A DNA stretch of 64,000 nt from Scytalidium lignicola (taxonomy: Eukaryota; Ascomycota; Leotiomycetes), in NCBI GenBank assembly GCA_002812745.2, contig NCSJ02000120.1:1-64000 (forward strand), read 5' to 3'. The notes beneath the pieces were generated by a model. That model made no database searches. It had not been told where the DNA came from and saw only the letters and a list, made by a program, of their open reading frames with translations. Of this stretch, positions 22,587-35,177 are shown in pieces. The first letter of the stretch is position 1. Each line of letters begins with the position of its first letter. The position numbers and the translations under genes are program-made.

Positions 22587-23831
22587 TGCTTCCTGCCTTT
22601 GATGAGAGTCGATGCTTGTAGTTAAGAGTTCGGATGGAATGCTTGGATCAATGCTGGAGAGGTATCTCGAGGGTCATTCAGTCAAGACCATAGGCAAGGA
22701 GCGACAACGTGCGGCAAGACGCTGGGCCCGACCGAGAATAAACCTTTATATAAGTGTTAGTAGAAGGCCCAATGGCATCAATATATCGATCAATGAACGA
22801 TTAAACACACGAGTCTAGATCCTATGATGGGTCGTAGAACTGTTCGGAAAACCTGGAGGTCATACGATTCCGCTGCGGATATAGTATGGATGCTGCCCCA
22901 ACAAAGAAGGCGACTTACCGTAAATCGTCTGAGGAATGCTAGAATTTGGCTTTATCTTTGCTGCCAATAATTGATAAAGAACAGCAGCAGGATTGAGTAA
23001 GTCAAGGTCTAGAAGATGGAAAGAAACGGGAGGTTCAATGGTTAGTTGTCACGCATTTTTCGGAGGTGGTAGGATTATGGAGCGTGAACTGACGGGGCTG
23101 ACAANGCTGCGGCGACTTGGAGTGACGACACTGGAGGTAAACCGGAGGCAAAGCTCCGGATCACACAATTACAAGGAGACTTGGCATGAATTAACAGAAG
23201 GAACAATTGAAAAGCAGAGCAAGATATAGAATTGAGGTTGCTCTCCTAATTTATGTGGCGCATAATTAAGAGATGCTGCTCCTATGAGAGATTGTAGTTT
23301 GTTCTTTCCCATGCGGGGAAGCATGAGCAGAGTGAGCAAGGCGCGTCATCTCCAACAAAATCGCGCAGAACGGAAAAGGTGCGCCACAGCAACATATCTC
23401 ATTGTAGAATCTTGAGAGACAGCCACAGTGACTTAACATTGCTCATCAATTCCTATGATAGGAAAAGCATTGAATTGTACTTTCCCCTTATGGCAGTCTG
23501 CCAGTCAATCCTGGCTTGATCAGTAACCTCAATCTTAATGGGTGTCCTTCCGTCATCGACCCTTCCTCTACAGTCGTGCGCGGAACGGACATTTTAAGCT
23601 GCCGGCGGGGTTTTTTGCCTTAATGCCTTGTATGTGGGGCAGTTGGAATAACATCAATTCAACTTCCATCCTGCTTGATATGAACCTATTCTCCTATTCT
23701 ACATTTCACATTTTCACACCACTAATCACACCTTGGCAGCAATAGACAATAATGTGCGTATTGTAACATGGTTACACATTTGGTTTGAACACTTCTATCA
23801 TACTATTTCCTCCCCAGTGGCTTCTAAAGCA
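22587..23831. other. Intergenic region between divergent Mdg1-like gene and IWR1
   Basis: About 1.2 kb that should hold both promoters. It has one N at 23105. The frame that opens at 23733 runs in phase into the IWR1 start, but its first 33 codons are not like Iwr1 proteins, which begin near MSLPP. I see no repeat or RNA gene. Confidence 0.4.
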
Positions 23832-25208
23832 ATGTCTCTCCCACCAGTCGCAATCCACGTCAAGCGGAAGGCTACAGATGAGCCAGTTGAATTCCTACGT
23901 AAGAATCTTGTCATGAGTCTTGCCAATCCATGCTTATTCCAGAATTATAGGTGTTCATGAAACAAGTGGGAAACGGCAGCGGCGAGAAGTGGACTTCGTA
24001 TTTTCTCGACAGGCAGTTTCGCAAACCGATAATGGCTTAACGGATCAAAAGGCTTCTACTGATGGTGCCCGACCTATTAAACCACTCAAAAAGTCTGCTA
24101 CAAATGCTCCACAAGCTCCCACAGAAATAGAAAGCCCAGAGCAGACAGCAGCACAGCTTCTACAACTTCGGCGTTTTCATATATCTCGAAGCTCCACACG
24201 ATCAGATCTGCTAAAGTCTTCTTCGGGCATTCGAAAGCGGACAGCAAACACCCAGCCAACTGTATTTGTAGAACGAACCACTAGACAGAAATCAAAACGG
24301 TTAATCGAGTTGCAAAAGACTGACCAGAAGTCCAGTCATGATGTTTCTATTCAAGTTGAAACTCCAAAAGACGATGAAGTCCGGCCTCAAAAGAAACCAG
24401 GGCTAGCAGCAAGGAGATCTGTGATTCCACTCAATTCTCAGACTGCTTCTCCAGCACAAAGGCCGCCGCTTCCCTCCAGTTTTATCAATCGCTCAGATGC
24501 CGATCTTGAACGTCTGGCCCAAGAGATGCAAGCATATACACTTCAATCGATCGGTGCAGAAATTGCAGCATCAGAGGCGGAAAGTCAGAAGGAAATTCCT
24601 TCGCCACGAAAATCGCAGTCAACTAGGTTTAAGCCTCGAAAGCCTACTCTAAGATATAAAGAGAGGCATCCCGAAGAAGCGAACGAGGATAATCACGGTT
24701 CCGAGGTCGATATGGAAGAATCAATGGCCGACTTCGAGGAACCAGAAGACGATGATACGGAGTATATTATCGATACTTATTATCGGGTGCCCGCAGACGT
24801 ACTGGAGTCAGCGAATGGTCCACGAAATATTGGCCTTCTTATACTTGAGTCGCAGCCAGACATTGATGAATTCTATATTGATGGGACGGACAGTGAAGAA
24901 GAAGATGATGAAGAAGATGAAGATGAAAACGGTTTGTGATCATCCGTATGACTCTGCAACGTAGCTAACTTATTCTAGCTGAAAATCATTATTCTGCCGA
25001 TTATCCTGACGAAGAGGTAGCGTCGGATGATGAATATGGTCTTAATCCATACCTCTATCGAACTCATAATGCGTCTGATTTAGAAGAGTTCGACGAAGAT
25101 GATGCCACGTTTAGCGACGATGAACCGAGCATTTCGAAATACCCCTGGACAAGACAGCCCTGGATGAAATCTGCAAGAAGCGGTCGGGAGATAGAAGATG
25201 ATGTTTAG
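23832..25208 (+). CDS. IWR1: Iwr1-like RNA polymerase II nuclear-import factor
   Basis: Join 23832..23898, 23951..24931, 24979..25208 gives 425 residues. Iwr1 binds assembled RNA polymerase II in the cytosol, brings it into the nucleus through an N-terminal bipartite signal, and is then exported. The N-terminus MSLPPVAIHVKRKATDEPVEFLRV followed by SGKRQRREVDFVFSR is the family signature with the basic import clusters. The core motif DTYYRVPADVLESANG and LILESQPDIDEFYIDG is the Pfam Iwr1 (PF08574) region. A poly-acidic run then crosses the second intron into SADYPDEEVASDDEYGLNPY. Both introns are short (52 and 47 bp) and both restore conserved sequence (FLRVHETSGKR and AENHYSADY). The upstream in-frame ATG at 23733 is disfavoured. 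It is divergent from the Mdg1-like gene and converges with the Myb-like gene. Confidence 0.93.
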
Positions 25209-25774
25209 TATTGCGAGGGCTCCGTTTCTATTCTCAATCTCTAGCATCAACATGGAAGCACTAAGAAGTCCACTGCCCTCCCAAAGGCGAAAATTAATTC
25301 AAGGACCTAGAGGTTGGTCCGCCCAAGTCAAGTTATTAAGATGATGATTGTTATTTTTCGTTTTTAAGATGTGGTGAATTAACACGATAACAGATTCTTG
25401 TTGCCAGAATTGGCGAAATTAGACTCAAAACGCCATAAAAATAATATCAAAAAGCCTCCACCTTAAAGAATAAACAGAAAAATTATCCAACAAGAAAATT
25501 CGACGTGAGTCAACGTCTGTGAACATGTGGACATCTCTATAACTAGAATTTTAACGCCCCAAACTGCGAGATCATAAGCCATAATCTCCAAGCCTTGCTT
25601 CCCACCAAGACGCCGTACACACTACCATGCCGCCAATATCTACAGCTACAGATTTGCCTTTCTCTCTTTCTTGAGAACGAGCAATACTACCCCGTCATTC
25701 ATATCTCTCTATTCTCATCGAGGCGAGCTCCTACATCACTAATTAGAAGAGGAACGTTTTATATTACTGGTGAC
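25209..25774. other. 3' region between convergent IWR1 and Myb-like genes
   Basis: 566 bp, AT-rich, with A runs around 25440-25500 that could serve polyadenylation on either strand. The frame 25595..25849 overlaps the end of the minus-strand gene and has no recognisable feature. I see nothing else. Confidence 0.4.
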
Positions 25775-26617
25775 TTACTTAATATTCTGGAGCCTTCTAT
25801 TCTCTATCAGCCTCTTAGCAATCATTTTATCTTCCTCTTGGACCCATGAATAAGTGAGTACACGGTCAGGATCTCTCTCGCACAGACGGAAGGGAATGCC
25901 TTCAGAACCCGGGCAGCTTCGTTGCCGGACTTTGAGTTCGTCAAATATTGGTTTTCCGTTGCTGTCCAGTACCGGTCGACCATTTTCATGTAGACGAGGC
26001 ATCTTATTGTCCCGATAATAACGAGCTGAGAGGCACTGGTTTGTAAGCCGTTGATGCATATTCCTGTGAGGGAACTGTCTACAAAAGTAGTACAAGATGT
26101 CGTCCCACTTCATTCCTCGATCATCCTTTAGGTATCTAATGAAGTCGACTTCTTCGGTGGTATAGGCTTTATTGGAATGCGGGAGGTTCTCTTCTGACGA
26201 TGCTGACTCCGGATAATCACAACGAGCGGGATGAGTTTGACTGTCTGTGGATGGATATCTACGTTGGTTTGTCTGATAGAATAGCTGGCCCCAATCTACG
26301 GGTGATTGCGATCTGGCTCCGTAACAATAACTTCCTTGGCTTTCTTTTGGCGAAGATTCAAAATCAGAATATCCATGACATTGTGAGGAAACATCTGTGT
26401 TCATGGAATAATCCTGGCCGAGGTAAAATCTAATAGGCGGTAATTCCTTGTACCGAGGTGGCTGCTGAGTCGTATCGTCCAAACTTCTCCGAGTAGGCAC
26501 TCTGGAATCCGGATTCAAAACCATGGAAATGTTCATGTTGCAAGCGTCGGTAATGTTGATGCCGGCCTTCTCTGTCCTATGATTCAGAATGGCGTCTATC
26601 TTCATCTGATTCGCCAT
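25775..26617 (-). CDS. Myb/SANT-like conserved fungal protein, possible DNA-binding protein
   Basis: An intact single-exon protein of 280 residues. The N-terminal 150 residues are polar and low in complexity. Residues 152-204 (YTTEEVDFIRYLKDDRGMKW, then DDILYYFCRQFPHRNMHQRL and SARYYRDNKMP) look like one fungal Myb/SANT-type helix-turn-helix: a T-x-E-E start, the spaced aromatics W171 and F182, and an arginine-rich recognition helix ending in LSARYYR. Such domains are common in short, lineage-expanded Leotiomycetes proteins of unknown role. The C-terminal block (ELKVRQRSCPGSEGIPFRLC, then LTYSWVQEEDKMIAKRLIENR) is unfamiliar. No activation domain is visible. It is the last recognisable gene before the 8.5-kb gene-poor stretch. 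Confidence 0.62.
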   Translation of the reverse strand: MANQMKIDAILNHRTEKAGINITDACNMNISMVLNPDSRVPTRRSLDDTTQQPPRYKELPPIRFYLGQDYSMNTDVSSQCHGYSDFESSPKESQGSYCYGARSQSPVDWGQLFYQTNQRRYPSTDSQTHPARCDYPESASSEENLPHSNKAYTTEEVDFIRYLKDDRGMKWDDILYYFCRQFPHRNMHQRLTNQCLSARYYRDNKMPRLHENGRPVLDSNGKPIFDELKVRQRSCPGSEGIPFRLCERDPDRVLTYSWVQEEDKMIAKRLIENRRLQNIK

Positions 26618-28778
26618 TGTGACACGACGTGTCCTCGTAGAGAGAAGAGTTTCGATCAGGCGTAGTTAGTAACGGTGACACTTGGCAGTTGAGATCGAAA
26701 ACTAGTGTTTCTCTTCACAACGGGGGCTAAATTGCGGCGTGGATGCGGGTAGTTTTATGGCCCGAATATTTAGGGCCGGGCACAACAACGAGTTGAACAA
26801 GAGAGGAAATTTGGCAAGTACTCTCAGCAATAAGCCTTTAGACAAGAGATTTAGGTAAAGCAGAAGGGGCCTCTCTGCAGCGGTGGTCGAAGGATGCTAT
26901 CTCGCTGTCGTGATATAAGAATATTGGCGGACAGATTCCAGGATGTAGAGGGCTTCCTGTTCCGGAATTGAGATGCAACGCTACCAGACTATCTTTTGTG
27001 GAATGTCAGGCAGGAGAGCCAGCCACAGTGTGGGAATCCTATTTGCTATGAACAGTCCAAGCGGACCTTGCAAGGGACGGCCGTGAGGACGAATAGACTT
27101 GAGTGTTAGTAGGCCTCACTTTACCAGACTGTCGGGTCGGGGTGCTCACACCCTCGGAAAAGGAGCTGAAAGATTGGTGTCCAGCCAATGAAAAAATTCG
27201 ATCCGCCGAATGCATTCGATATAATTCCCCAGTGTTTGGGTCTGCCTATTCATCGCTACAACGTTCCATCCNTTTTTTCTTGAGTCAGGCCCAGGGTCAA
27301 CCAGTGCATCGCCAAAATGGTACGCCGGCAGTAAGGTGTCAAGATCTCAGGATAATTACCTGCGTCGAAGAAATCGAGAATCGAGGAAGGGGTGAAGAGA
27401 GAGAGAAGAGGGGAATGAGAAGAGAGCTGGATTTAGGATACGGCTACTCTCTTGACTTGTCCAGCCAAACTTTCCCATGTTCCGTAAAAGGCATCTCGTT
27501 GCTTTATGCCTCTACAAAGCACAACATTTCAGTCTTTTCGAGTGCCTCTCATTTGGCCACACGACGGATGACTATGGAGCGATTTCGGTTAAACATACCA
27601 TGCTCGACCGCAAATTGATATCCACAGGCTAAAGGCCATGTGCCCCCGAGGATGTTGGAGTACGCCTTGTGGGTCTCCGCCAAACACCGTGACAACGTTG
27701 AGGGATACGGGCAGCGGGCCACCCAGTTGTCCACGCCAGGGCCATTATGTTAAATGTTGAAATACAAAGCGCTTTCTCTTCCTATTCGTCCAACCATATC
27801 CTTGGCACCAATTCTTTGCGGATACCCGCATAAGCTTCAAGTCACCTGACCAGTTGTCACCCAAGGACAGCTCCCTTTGACTTGCTTTGGCGGCCGTGGT
27901 GGACCAGGATCGAGAAAGGGAACAGACCAGCTGAGAACTGGTTGCAGAACTTTGTGGAACTGGGGCTGCGGGAACCTATTGCTCGCAGATACCGTAGACG
28001 CCTCGATTGCGAAAAGGGACAAGATCAGATCACGGTGCTGCGTGATTAGCGTACAGCGCGCATAACCCACAGTGGAATTGAAGTTTGAATTAATCAATGC
28101 GGTCACAGGCGCTTGACGCATATCCTCCTGCTGCCCTCAGACGCAAGGCTCTCTAGACGCAGTACAACCATCCTTTGTTGCCCATGCTCCGACTTTGACT
28201 ATGTGTTACGCGGTCTCCAGTCTGGTCATGGAGATATGACGGGTAGTCAGGAAAAACCCCACTCCTTTCCAATATACTCTGAATCACGGGCAGAAGAAAT
28301 ATCTGCATACAGTTCTGTTGGTATAACAGAAGGAGCTCCACCACTACCACCAAAGCGTGTCACTGCAACAGCTGGGGGCTCCGGCAAGAGGACTTTGAGG
28401 GCCTCGATTCGAGATCATCCTCTTTAGCATATTTGACCGAGCGGTAACGCACTGCGTGATTAACTACGCCTCGATAGCCATGCGAGGAGGTGTGATGGCC
28501 GTGATATGATCGTCCGCCAATTGCGGCCCCGCGAGGGACTGTGACAGGAAGCAGTCCAAGCTAGGTTTATTAATAAGCCGGAGCAAGGGTCGTTCCGCGT
28601 TGCGTCCGGATTCGGACTAGCTCGATGGAGCTATACAAAAGGCGTTCCCGTTCGGCTTGCGCTGCCCGCGCTTCAGTATCCAGCGTAGCATCCCGAACTC
28701 GGAATGCCTTACTACATTCGTCATTATTGAACAATAAGTCATGAATATACTGTTGTTCTATTTCTCAGTTTACGGATA

Positions 28779-29141
28779 ATGCGGTTGTACAACAGATTGT
28801 CCTCGACCGTGGGATATCCTAAGGTGGAGAAACGTGGGGATTGTTCTTCATCTCATGAGTTGCCTCGCACTATCCAGCTTTCAACAGTTATCCCAGCCAA
28901 CGGTCGTGCACAGTTTTCGACATTCGAAGTGATAATTTTATGCGTTGCATTTAACGAGGGGGTGGCATAGCCCAAGCCACCAGGAGGAACCACAGTTGGA
29001 TTTACAACAGACAACAGAATCATCGGGCATATACGAATTAGGCAGTCCACCCCGGTCCCATACACCGCCAGCTTACAAATAATGGACTCCAACAATCCCA
29101 AGGTTTACATGGCTGCGGAAGAGGATGCCGTGATCATCAAC
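28779..29141 (+). pseudogene. Possible decayed coding remnant, family unknown
   Basis: One frame runs about 120 codons from 28779 with a single TAG at about 28968, and its second half (GGTTVGFTTDNRIIGHIRIRQ, then TPVPYTASLQIMDSNNPKVY) reads like ordinary protein. A sense-strand remnant broken by one nonsense change, or a chance frame, are both possible. I do not recognise the family. Confidence 0.25.
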
Positions 29142-30399
29142 TAAGGACATCTCCATATCTAAGATTTTGCGGGATGTAGTATTAGGGAATGCCTACGTGT
29201 ATACACGTCGGAACACACGTAGGCCTAGGCCCAGGGTTCATCAGGGGTGGCATCTGCATTACCCATAATCATCGACTCTCCATACCACCAGAGCGCAACG
29301 GCAGAAATAAAAGGGGAACCCGCCGAACCCGCCCGCCGCGTAACTCACCTCCCTGTCTTCCGGAGCGGGCCAAAGCGCCAGTTGAGCCTTCTGGCTGTGC
29401 GTTTGTGGCGCGGCTGCTTGATTGACATCAGGGATCTTTATGTGCGATGCTTCTGCGAGAACGCTCTCTGCTACTCTACCATATAGGTATTGCGCTATCC
29501 GACAAGGCCAGGCAAGCCAAAAACTTCATCGGCTGAGTCAAGCAACCGCCACGGAATATTCAACGGGGGCCCCATGAAAACTCATGAATTCTACCCAAAG
29601 TGTCGCTTTTAATGATCTCTATCTGTTGCTTCACTATCTTCACCAGATTTGCAACGGGCTCTAAGATATGCCAGATTAATGAGATCTCCCGAAAATGCGA
29701 GATTCGCAAGTGCCATTAATTATCCTGGAAAAACAAATAAAATTACTGTAATGCGGAATCATGGAACAGTACCGTCGTTTCGGAGTATCCCCAAAGACAA
29801 TTAGAGAACATGCTTGCTCTCCATGCGCTGTAGATCAGTTCAATACTACGTACAATACTTTGTCATCCAATCCGAAGGCTTTAAGAGCCCTCTTACTCCT
29901 TGTTAGAAAGGTTACCAAAGGTGTAACTGGGTTAGTCCGAGACTGGATTTGGAACACGACGTGCAAGAGCAATACTTTTGCAGTGAATATTAAATGAGAT
30001 GCGAGTTTGATGTTTCCCTGCGGATTCATGGAATCAAAGTTCTGATCTTCGCATAGGGACTCCACGAGGTTAACAGGATACAGGGTTGGGCCTTTTACCT
30101 CTTCCCAGGGCATAATCCCCATGCACCCCCGAGAGTTTGACAGTAGACTTGATCAAAGCGGCACAGCGAGGAAGTCTATTCTTTCCAGAAAATTCGGAAG
30201 CCTATGGAGCGCTGCAGATTTATTCCCCTTGCTTCGCTCGGTACTGTACATGTGTAGATACAGTGGTTTGGTGACCAGGTCGATGGTGGCAGCCGTCCTT
30301 GTCTGGCTTAACCACCGTAGATTTTGTCGACCCGCGTATCGCGCGGGCTGGATACTTTGCCTGTTTGGCTCGCAGAGAGTTCTATGGTCCTTGACTAGG

Positions 30400-31000
30400 C
30401 ACGGACTTGGGGGTTCTGCCCAACACTAGAACTCTGTAGCATTACGAAGCGCCACAGCACGCTGTTGCAGATCCAGGCCAGATGCCCATTCGTTGCGCGT
30501 TGATCATGTAACGGTCCTGCGCTCCTGCCCCAAATCCGTCGGCTACTGCTTTCGGTTGGACGTCTTCGGACGATGCTCAGTGCTATGTTCTCATCCTTGG
30601 TCTTGTTCTTGCTCTTGGACTCGTGGGAATACGAGGTGGTGGTTGTGCATGTTATGAAACGGAGCATTGTTGGATAGCACACTCACATTCATTTTTGGAC
30701 TTGCGGGGACAACTTCTCCTGTGTGCCTGTCGCAAGCGTTCACACTTCTTGGGATAGCTGTCGAATAGGCCAGCACGGTCAGTTAGGGATGGCTGGTACT
30801 GTGGTTACGATAATGTACCCACCACACTTATTGCTACAGCTCGGATCAGTACATTTTTTCTGTTGTCCTGCATTGCAATTCCAGAGTTGGTGAAGGCGCT
30901 GCTGTCAGCATTTCTTCAGCGCTTCGCCTATCGCGGCACCATCACCGCCCAGCATACCACACTACACACACCTCCTGTACTGTGGAGGGTGCCATCACAG
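30400..31000 (-). pseudogene. Possible decayed cysteine-rich coding remnant
   Basis: Read on the minus strand, one frame gives WNCNAGQQKKCTDPSCSNKC followed by GGYIIVTTVPAI, then stops and resumes. The five closely spaced cysteines recall a secreted or carbohydrate-binding protein, but the frame carries several stops and I cannot name a family. Confidence 0.2.
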
Positions 31001-33666
31001 GGCTAGTCATTGATTGCCTGGATGTGCAGTGCATCATCATCAGATCGACAGCTGGCCCATCCATTCCCGCATTACGCTAGAATTCTCCTTACCCGCATTA
31101 GCCTGGACAAACGTTATCGAGAAGAACAAAGTGTCCCTTACAGTGTTTTACTTCTTCCATCTCTGATGGCAAGAGTTCCTAAGGTAAGGGGAACAAAACG
31201 AATAACGCCAAGATAGGAATCGTCTCTTGTGATGGGAGTTTCGGGTACGACTTCTCCTTTGATACGAACCCACCATTAATCCATAAGCCGGCTCAAAGAT
31301 AGGAAACCTAATTTACCTACCTTGCAAGAAGGAGATGTATCCGGGTCCGCGCGGTCTTATGTGAGTGGCTGGAGCAGCGTACTATACGGGCCCCCAAGCA
31401 GAAGCTCGTATCCTTAACCCGGCCTCCCCCATCTCATCTCGTTCTTGTTTCCAACAACCATTCTGCTGGTAACTTGGCCGTCAACTTTCCCGTTCAGAAC
31501 AGGGTGGCAGAAAGCTAAACTCGCCGAGAAAATGACCGCGAGCAGAAAGGGACATTGAAATCCGAAAGAGACAAGCAAAATGTTGGTGGAGGTATGGGCC
31601 CACCGTTTGCTGCACCTGAGAGAAAACGCTCGCATCCCATCCGTTGGAACGGCCATCGCCATCGACATCCACTAAGCTGAGTCGCGAGAAGACCTACCAT
31701 GGTTCAATATCCCGACTTTCCGGAAGAACAGGACCAGTGATACGTCGGGTTTTGCCCCTTCACATGTTTGCTACACCAGACTGCGTGGTGCATGGGGAAG
31801 GTGTTGGTTCTACTGTAATATCAAAGCCCCCGGGTCGGGTACAGTCATCCAGTTGTCTCTGCAGACCCTTTTTTTAAGATTTAAAATTTATTAAAAAGGA
31901 AGCTCGTCTCCGTGCAGCCACATTCTCCACCTGCAGTTTACGCGCCGTCATTCCCCTCACGTCGCAGTCCACGGACGTATAAAGTTGCAGGACGAGGTAC
32001 CTCTGTCACCAATCTCCCTACGTGCATGACGACGCATCATGCAATGCATGGCGCACGGTCGAGGGAGTTGTTTGCTGTAGAATTTCCCTCTGCAAAGGCG
32101 GGCGCCAGCCTAACGGCGATCGTCCAGATTCGTCGCTTGGGGGAGTGTCCCGTGGCATCCTTCGCAGATGCCAAAGAAACATGATTTTATGATTGTTCAT
32201 TATTTTTTTTTGCCCTTTTTGCTTGCGGCTTCTATCTGTCAGTCTCTCTACGCCAGATAAAATATGCTTATGTTACTCATATACAGATCCTTTTGGACAG
32301 TGATTCCAAGAGCTGTTCGCCTATTGTGCTGTGAAATCAACGGCCATAATATCGGAGGTCGATCCGTACTGAAGGGTAGTATTCGGAATCGGAGACGGGC
32401 GGCGGAGAAGATTGCATGTGTTGGTACCGAAAAGTGTTTGAGATTACCAATCAAAGAGAGACACATGATTGAAAGCGTTGCAATATTAAACGATACAAGG
32501 CAGCGTCGGAGTCTAAGATTCCGACATCTCGTTACAACTCAAACTTGCAGCTTCCCCAATGCAATCTTCCAACAGCGCTATAGTTCACTTGTTATGGTTG
32601 GCAACCAAAAGGGGCATCCCGTACTTTTTTGCTCAAACCCAATGGCTGTGAGTGAGATGCTGGGCACCATCTAGCTTTCTATCATTTCTCATGTTAACTT
32701 TCTTTCTCAATCTCTATCTCACCTGACAACTTCCATAACGGTTACACACACATACACTTTTCAAGCTCCAGCCCCCAATTCGGAGCTGAATAGCCCGTGT
32801 AATGCCTACACCGCATGCTATCACGCAACAGCCATAGCCTAGCAAGTCATCCCCATCTCCACCGTTATCTCCAGCTTACCGGCCGGATTGTCCTTCCGCG
32901 AGGCGCTAGAACGGATGACCCCTCAGTTAGCGTGTTCTAGAAGCGTTATGGAGTAGTATGTTTTGCTTTCCACTTAGAGCGGCAGTTGTCATTTTTCTTT
33001 GCCACTTGTTGCCGCTGCTTGCCGAAGGAATACGTTACTATTGTCTCCCACGATCAAGATGAGTCAAGCTTAAGGCTTTGATCTTGCGGCTTTCCCTCTT
33101 TCAGAAGAAGTATGATCACCTGGGAGAAGTGGTTAGTTTCGGCATTTGATTTTCCTTTGCAATTTTTTGTGCTGCACGATTTTGCAAATCTATTCCTGTT
33201 CCTGAGCATCGTCTGATCTACATCCTTTTCTTTGTGTTGCCCTCCAAACAGTAAGATTATCACATTTTCAAAATGTGAGATGGCACGCTCCTTTGATATC
33301 CATTCATGACGTTGACTAAAGTTCTGAGATCCATAGTATCACCCACACGGAGTGTCCGTTAAGATGTGATGGGTTGAAAACATAAGAGGTGTGTGGAAGC
33401 ATGCAAACTTAAATCCTTTCATACAGTATTCTCCCTTTCATTACTCTATGATCGCTGTAGAATGGTCACATTGAGGGTCGCCTTAGCAGACCTCACAGGT
33501 ATGGTTATCGTTAAGTAAGGGGCCAATTTTCTCCTATTGGTCTATCCAGCTGTACATTTTACTACCGTGCAAGCTCAAATAATATCATTATTCTATTCGA
33601 TATGAGTCTTAAACAGGCAGCTATGCCTGCAAAAACCCCAGGATACAACTTTTGTCTGGACAAGTT

Positions 33667-34188
33667 TTACCTTATGCATGTCTCACTTCTGAGCTGGTCA
33701 ACAACTTTCACACACCGTCTAGCTTCTGTGGCTGAGTTGGTGACTTGCATGGAGCGGCAAGCTTGTGAGTGGCAGGCAAGGATAGCCTTGGCTTGAACAA
33801 GATCCTCGTCCTTGAAGACGTGATATCTGCTATCGTGTAGCCCTCCATCGCTTCCATTTATGGCCAATAATTTTGCAGATCCCCAATAGGTTATTGGTAC
33901 TACCAACCACCTTTTAATTCTCTTTCTCTCCCTTACCTGTGTAGTACAACACACGAACATTTTGAATTGGCCTGTTATTTTCCCGGGTACATACATTATT
34001 AATCTAGTATTTTTCATTCTTTTTCTTTTATTATTCCCTTTCTCTGGAAGCGCCACAAGTGGATAGTTTTGTTGTTTACAATGACTACTACTACCTTCTA
34101 CAACAAGAAGGCGGACCACTATCTCGGTTCTCAACGAACTCGGGAAAAGGCCAGAATTGCTTGAGCGGGAGGGGGAAAACAGAAACAC
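33667..34188 (-). CDS. Hypothetical ORF, 173 codons, unrecognised
   Basis: An open frame of 173 codons in a stretch without other gene candidates. The residues are mixed and contain no signal peptide or domain that I can name; a basic run (KRKRMKN) and KDEDLVQAKAILACHSQAC are the only notable parts. It overlaps a 64-codon plus-strand frame. It may be a chance frame. Confidence 0.2.
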   Translation of the reverse strand: MFLFSPSRSSNSGLFPSSLRTEIVVRLLVVEGSSSHCKQQNYPLVALPEKGNNKRKRMKNTRLIMYVPGKITGQFKMFVCCTTQVRERKRIKRWLVVPITYWGSAKLLAINGSDGGLHDSRYHVFKDEDLVQAKAILACHSQACRSMQVTNSATEARRCVKVVDQLRSETCIR

Positions 34189-35177
34189 GGGTTACCGACT
34201 TTACGGAACCCATAACTGGGTGAGAACCGAACTCCCAAGGTGAGGAGGAGCGGTGACTCCGAAGCTGGTTTCCCTGTGCCTCTTCTTTCTTTCTTTGATT
34301 GTTGTTGGTTTCTTTTTGTTTAGGGAAACCGTTGTTATGAAGAAGTATTCGTAACTGATTTTTGCTTGCCTGTTCATCGATGAGGTAGGAGGTGAACAAA
34401 AGCATTAAGTATGTGTGGAGAGTTGAGTTATAGTTGGGTTGAAGAGTTGAAGCATGGATAATTATAAGCTTGAGATTATGGTTCGAAATTGTATAATTGA
34501 ACAATGTTTTTTTTAATATCTAGGCAAAAAGAAGATTGATATGTAGAAGGGGAGATAGTGAGCATGATACGGTTCGAAAATATTAGACAGCCTAAGGCCA
34601 AATACCTTTTGTTTTGAATGAAGCTAAATTAAAACTGAAATCCCAATTCAACTATTTGCGAATATTTGAATAATCTGAAATTTTTGAAATTGGGGATGAT
34701 CTAAGTTTCTATGTGTATGTATGTGTGAACGTGTAAGTATTTTCCATGTTTTCCCCCTTTTTCTCACGCTACCACTTACTATGGTATTCCCAGAATAATA
34801 TGTTATATCAACTAGTAAGTGAAGGGGAAAAGAGGTGGAACACATGGAAAGTATTGAATATTAATATACTTGTTCCTGGTGGTGGTGATATTGAATTTCT
34901 AATACGGTTATTCCTCTTTTATTTCCTTCGTACAAATATATCAAAAGTTCTTCAAGCCCACGCTTTCTAGGTACATTGTTGAATAAATCCTAGATGCAAA
35001 ATTCCAACTCTGAAGTAATATGTCGTAACAAGAAGACAGGTTATATATGTATATAAGGACGTACTGCAAAAGCCCTATTAGCTGAATCTTCTTTCATCTT
35101 CATCCCCAAAAGTGCCTATTCTTTATTATATGCCAATACGCCTATAATAAAAAAAAGTATATGAATCGTATCAATCC

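Larger units (their letters stand above)
26618..35177. other. 8.5-kb gene-poor accessory stretch with possible decayed genes
   Basis: No intact conserved gene could be supported here although base composition is near that of the genic part. I see broken coding-like stretches: plus 28779-29140 (one stop, ending IMDSNNPKVYMAAEEDAVIIN); minus 30400-31000, cysteine-rich, frame-broken (WNCNAGQQKKCTDPSCSNKCGG); minus 31481-31672 (VDVDGDGRSNGWDASVFSQVQ); minus 27549-27734 (ILGGTWPLACGYQFAVEHG); and minus 33667-34188 (173 codons). None is assignable to a family by eye. One N lies at 27272. There are no LTRs or long inverted repeats that I could pair. Composition does not suggest strong RIP. Confidence 0.5.

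Noticed and set aside
32264..32674. 136-codon plus-strand frame
   Set aside because: No recognisable motif, in a stretch with many chance frames of similar length.
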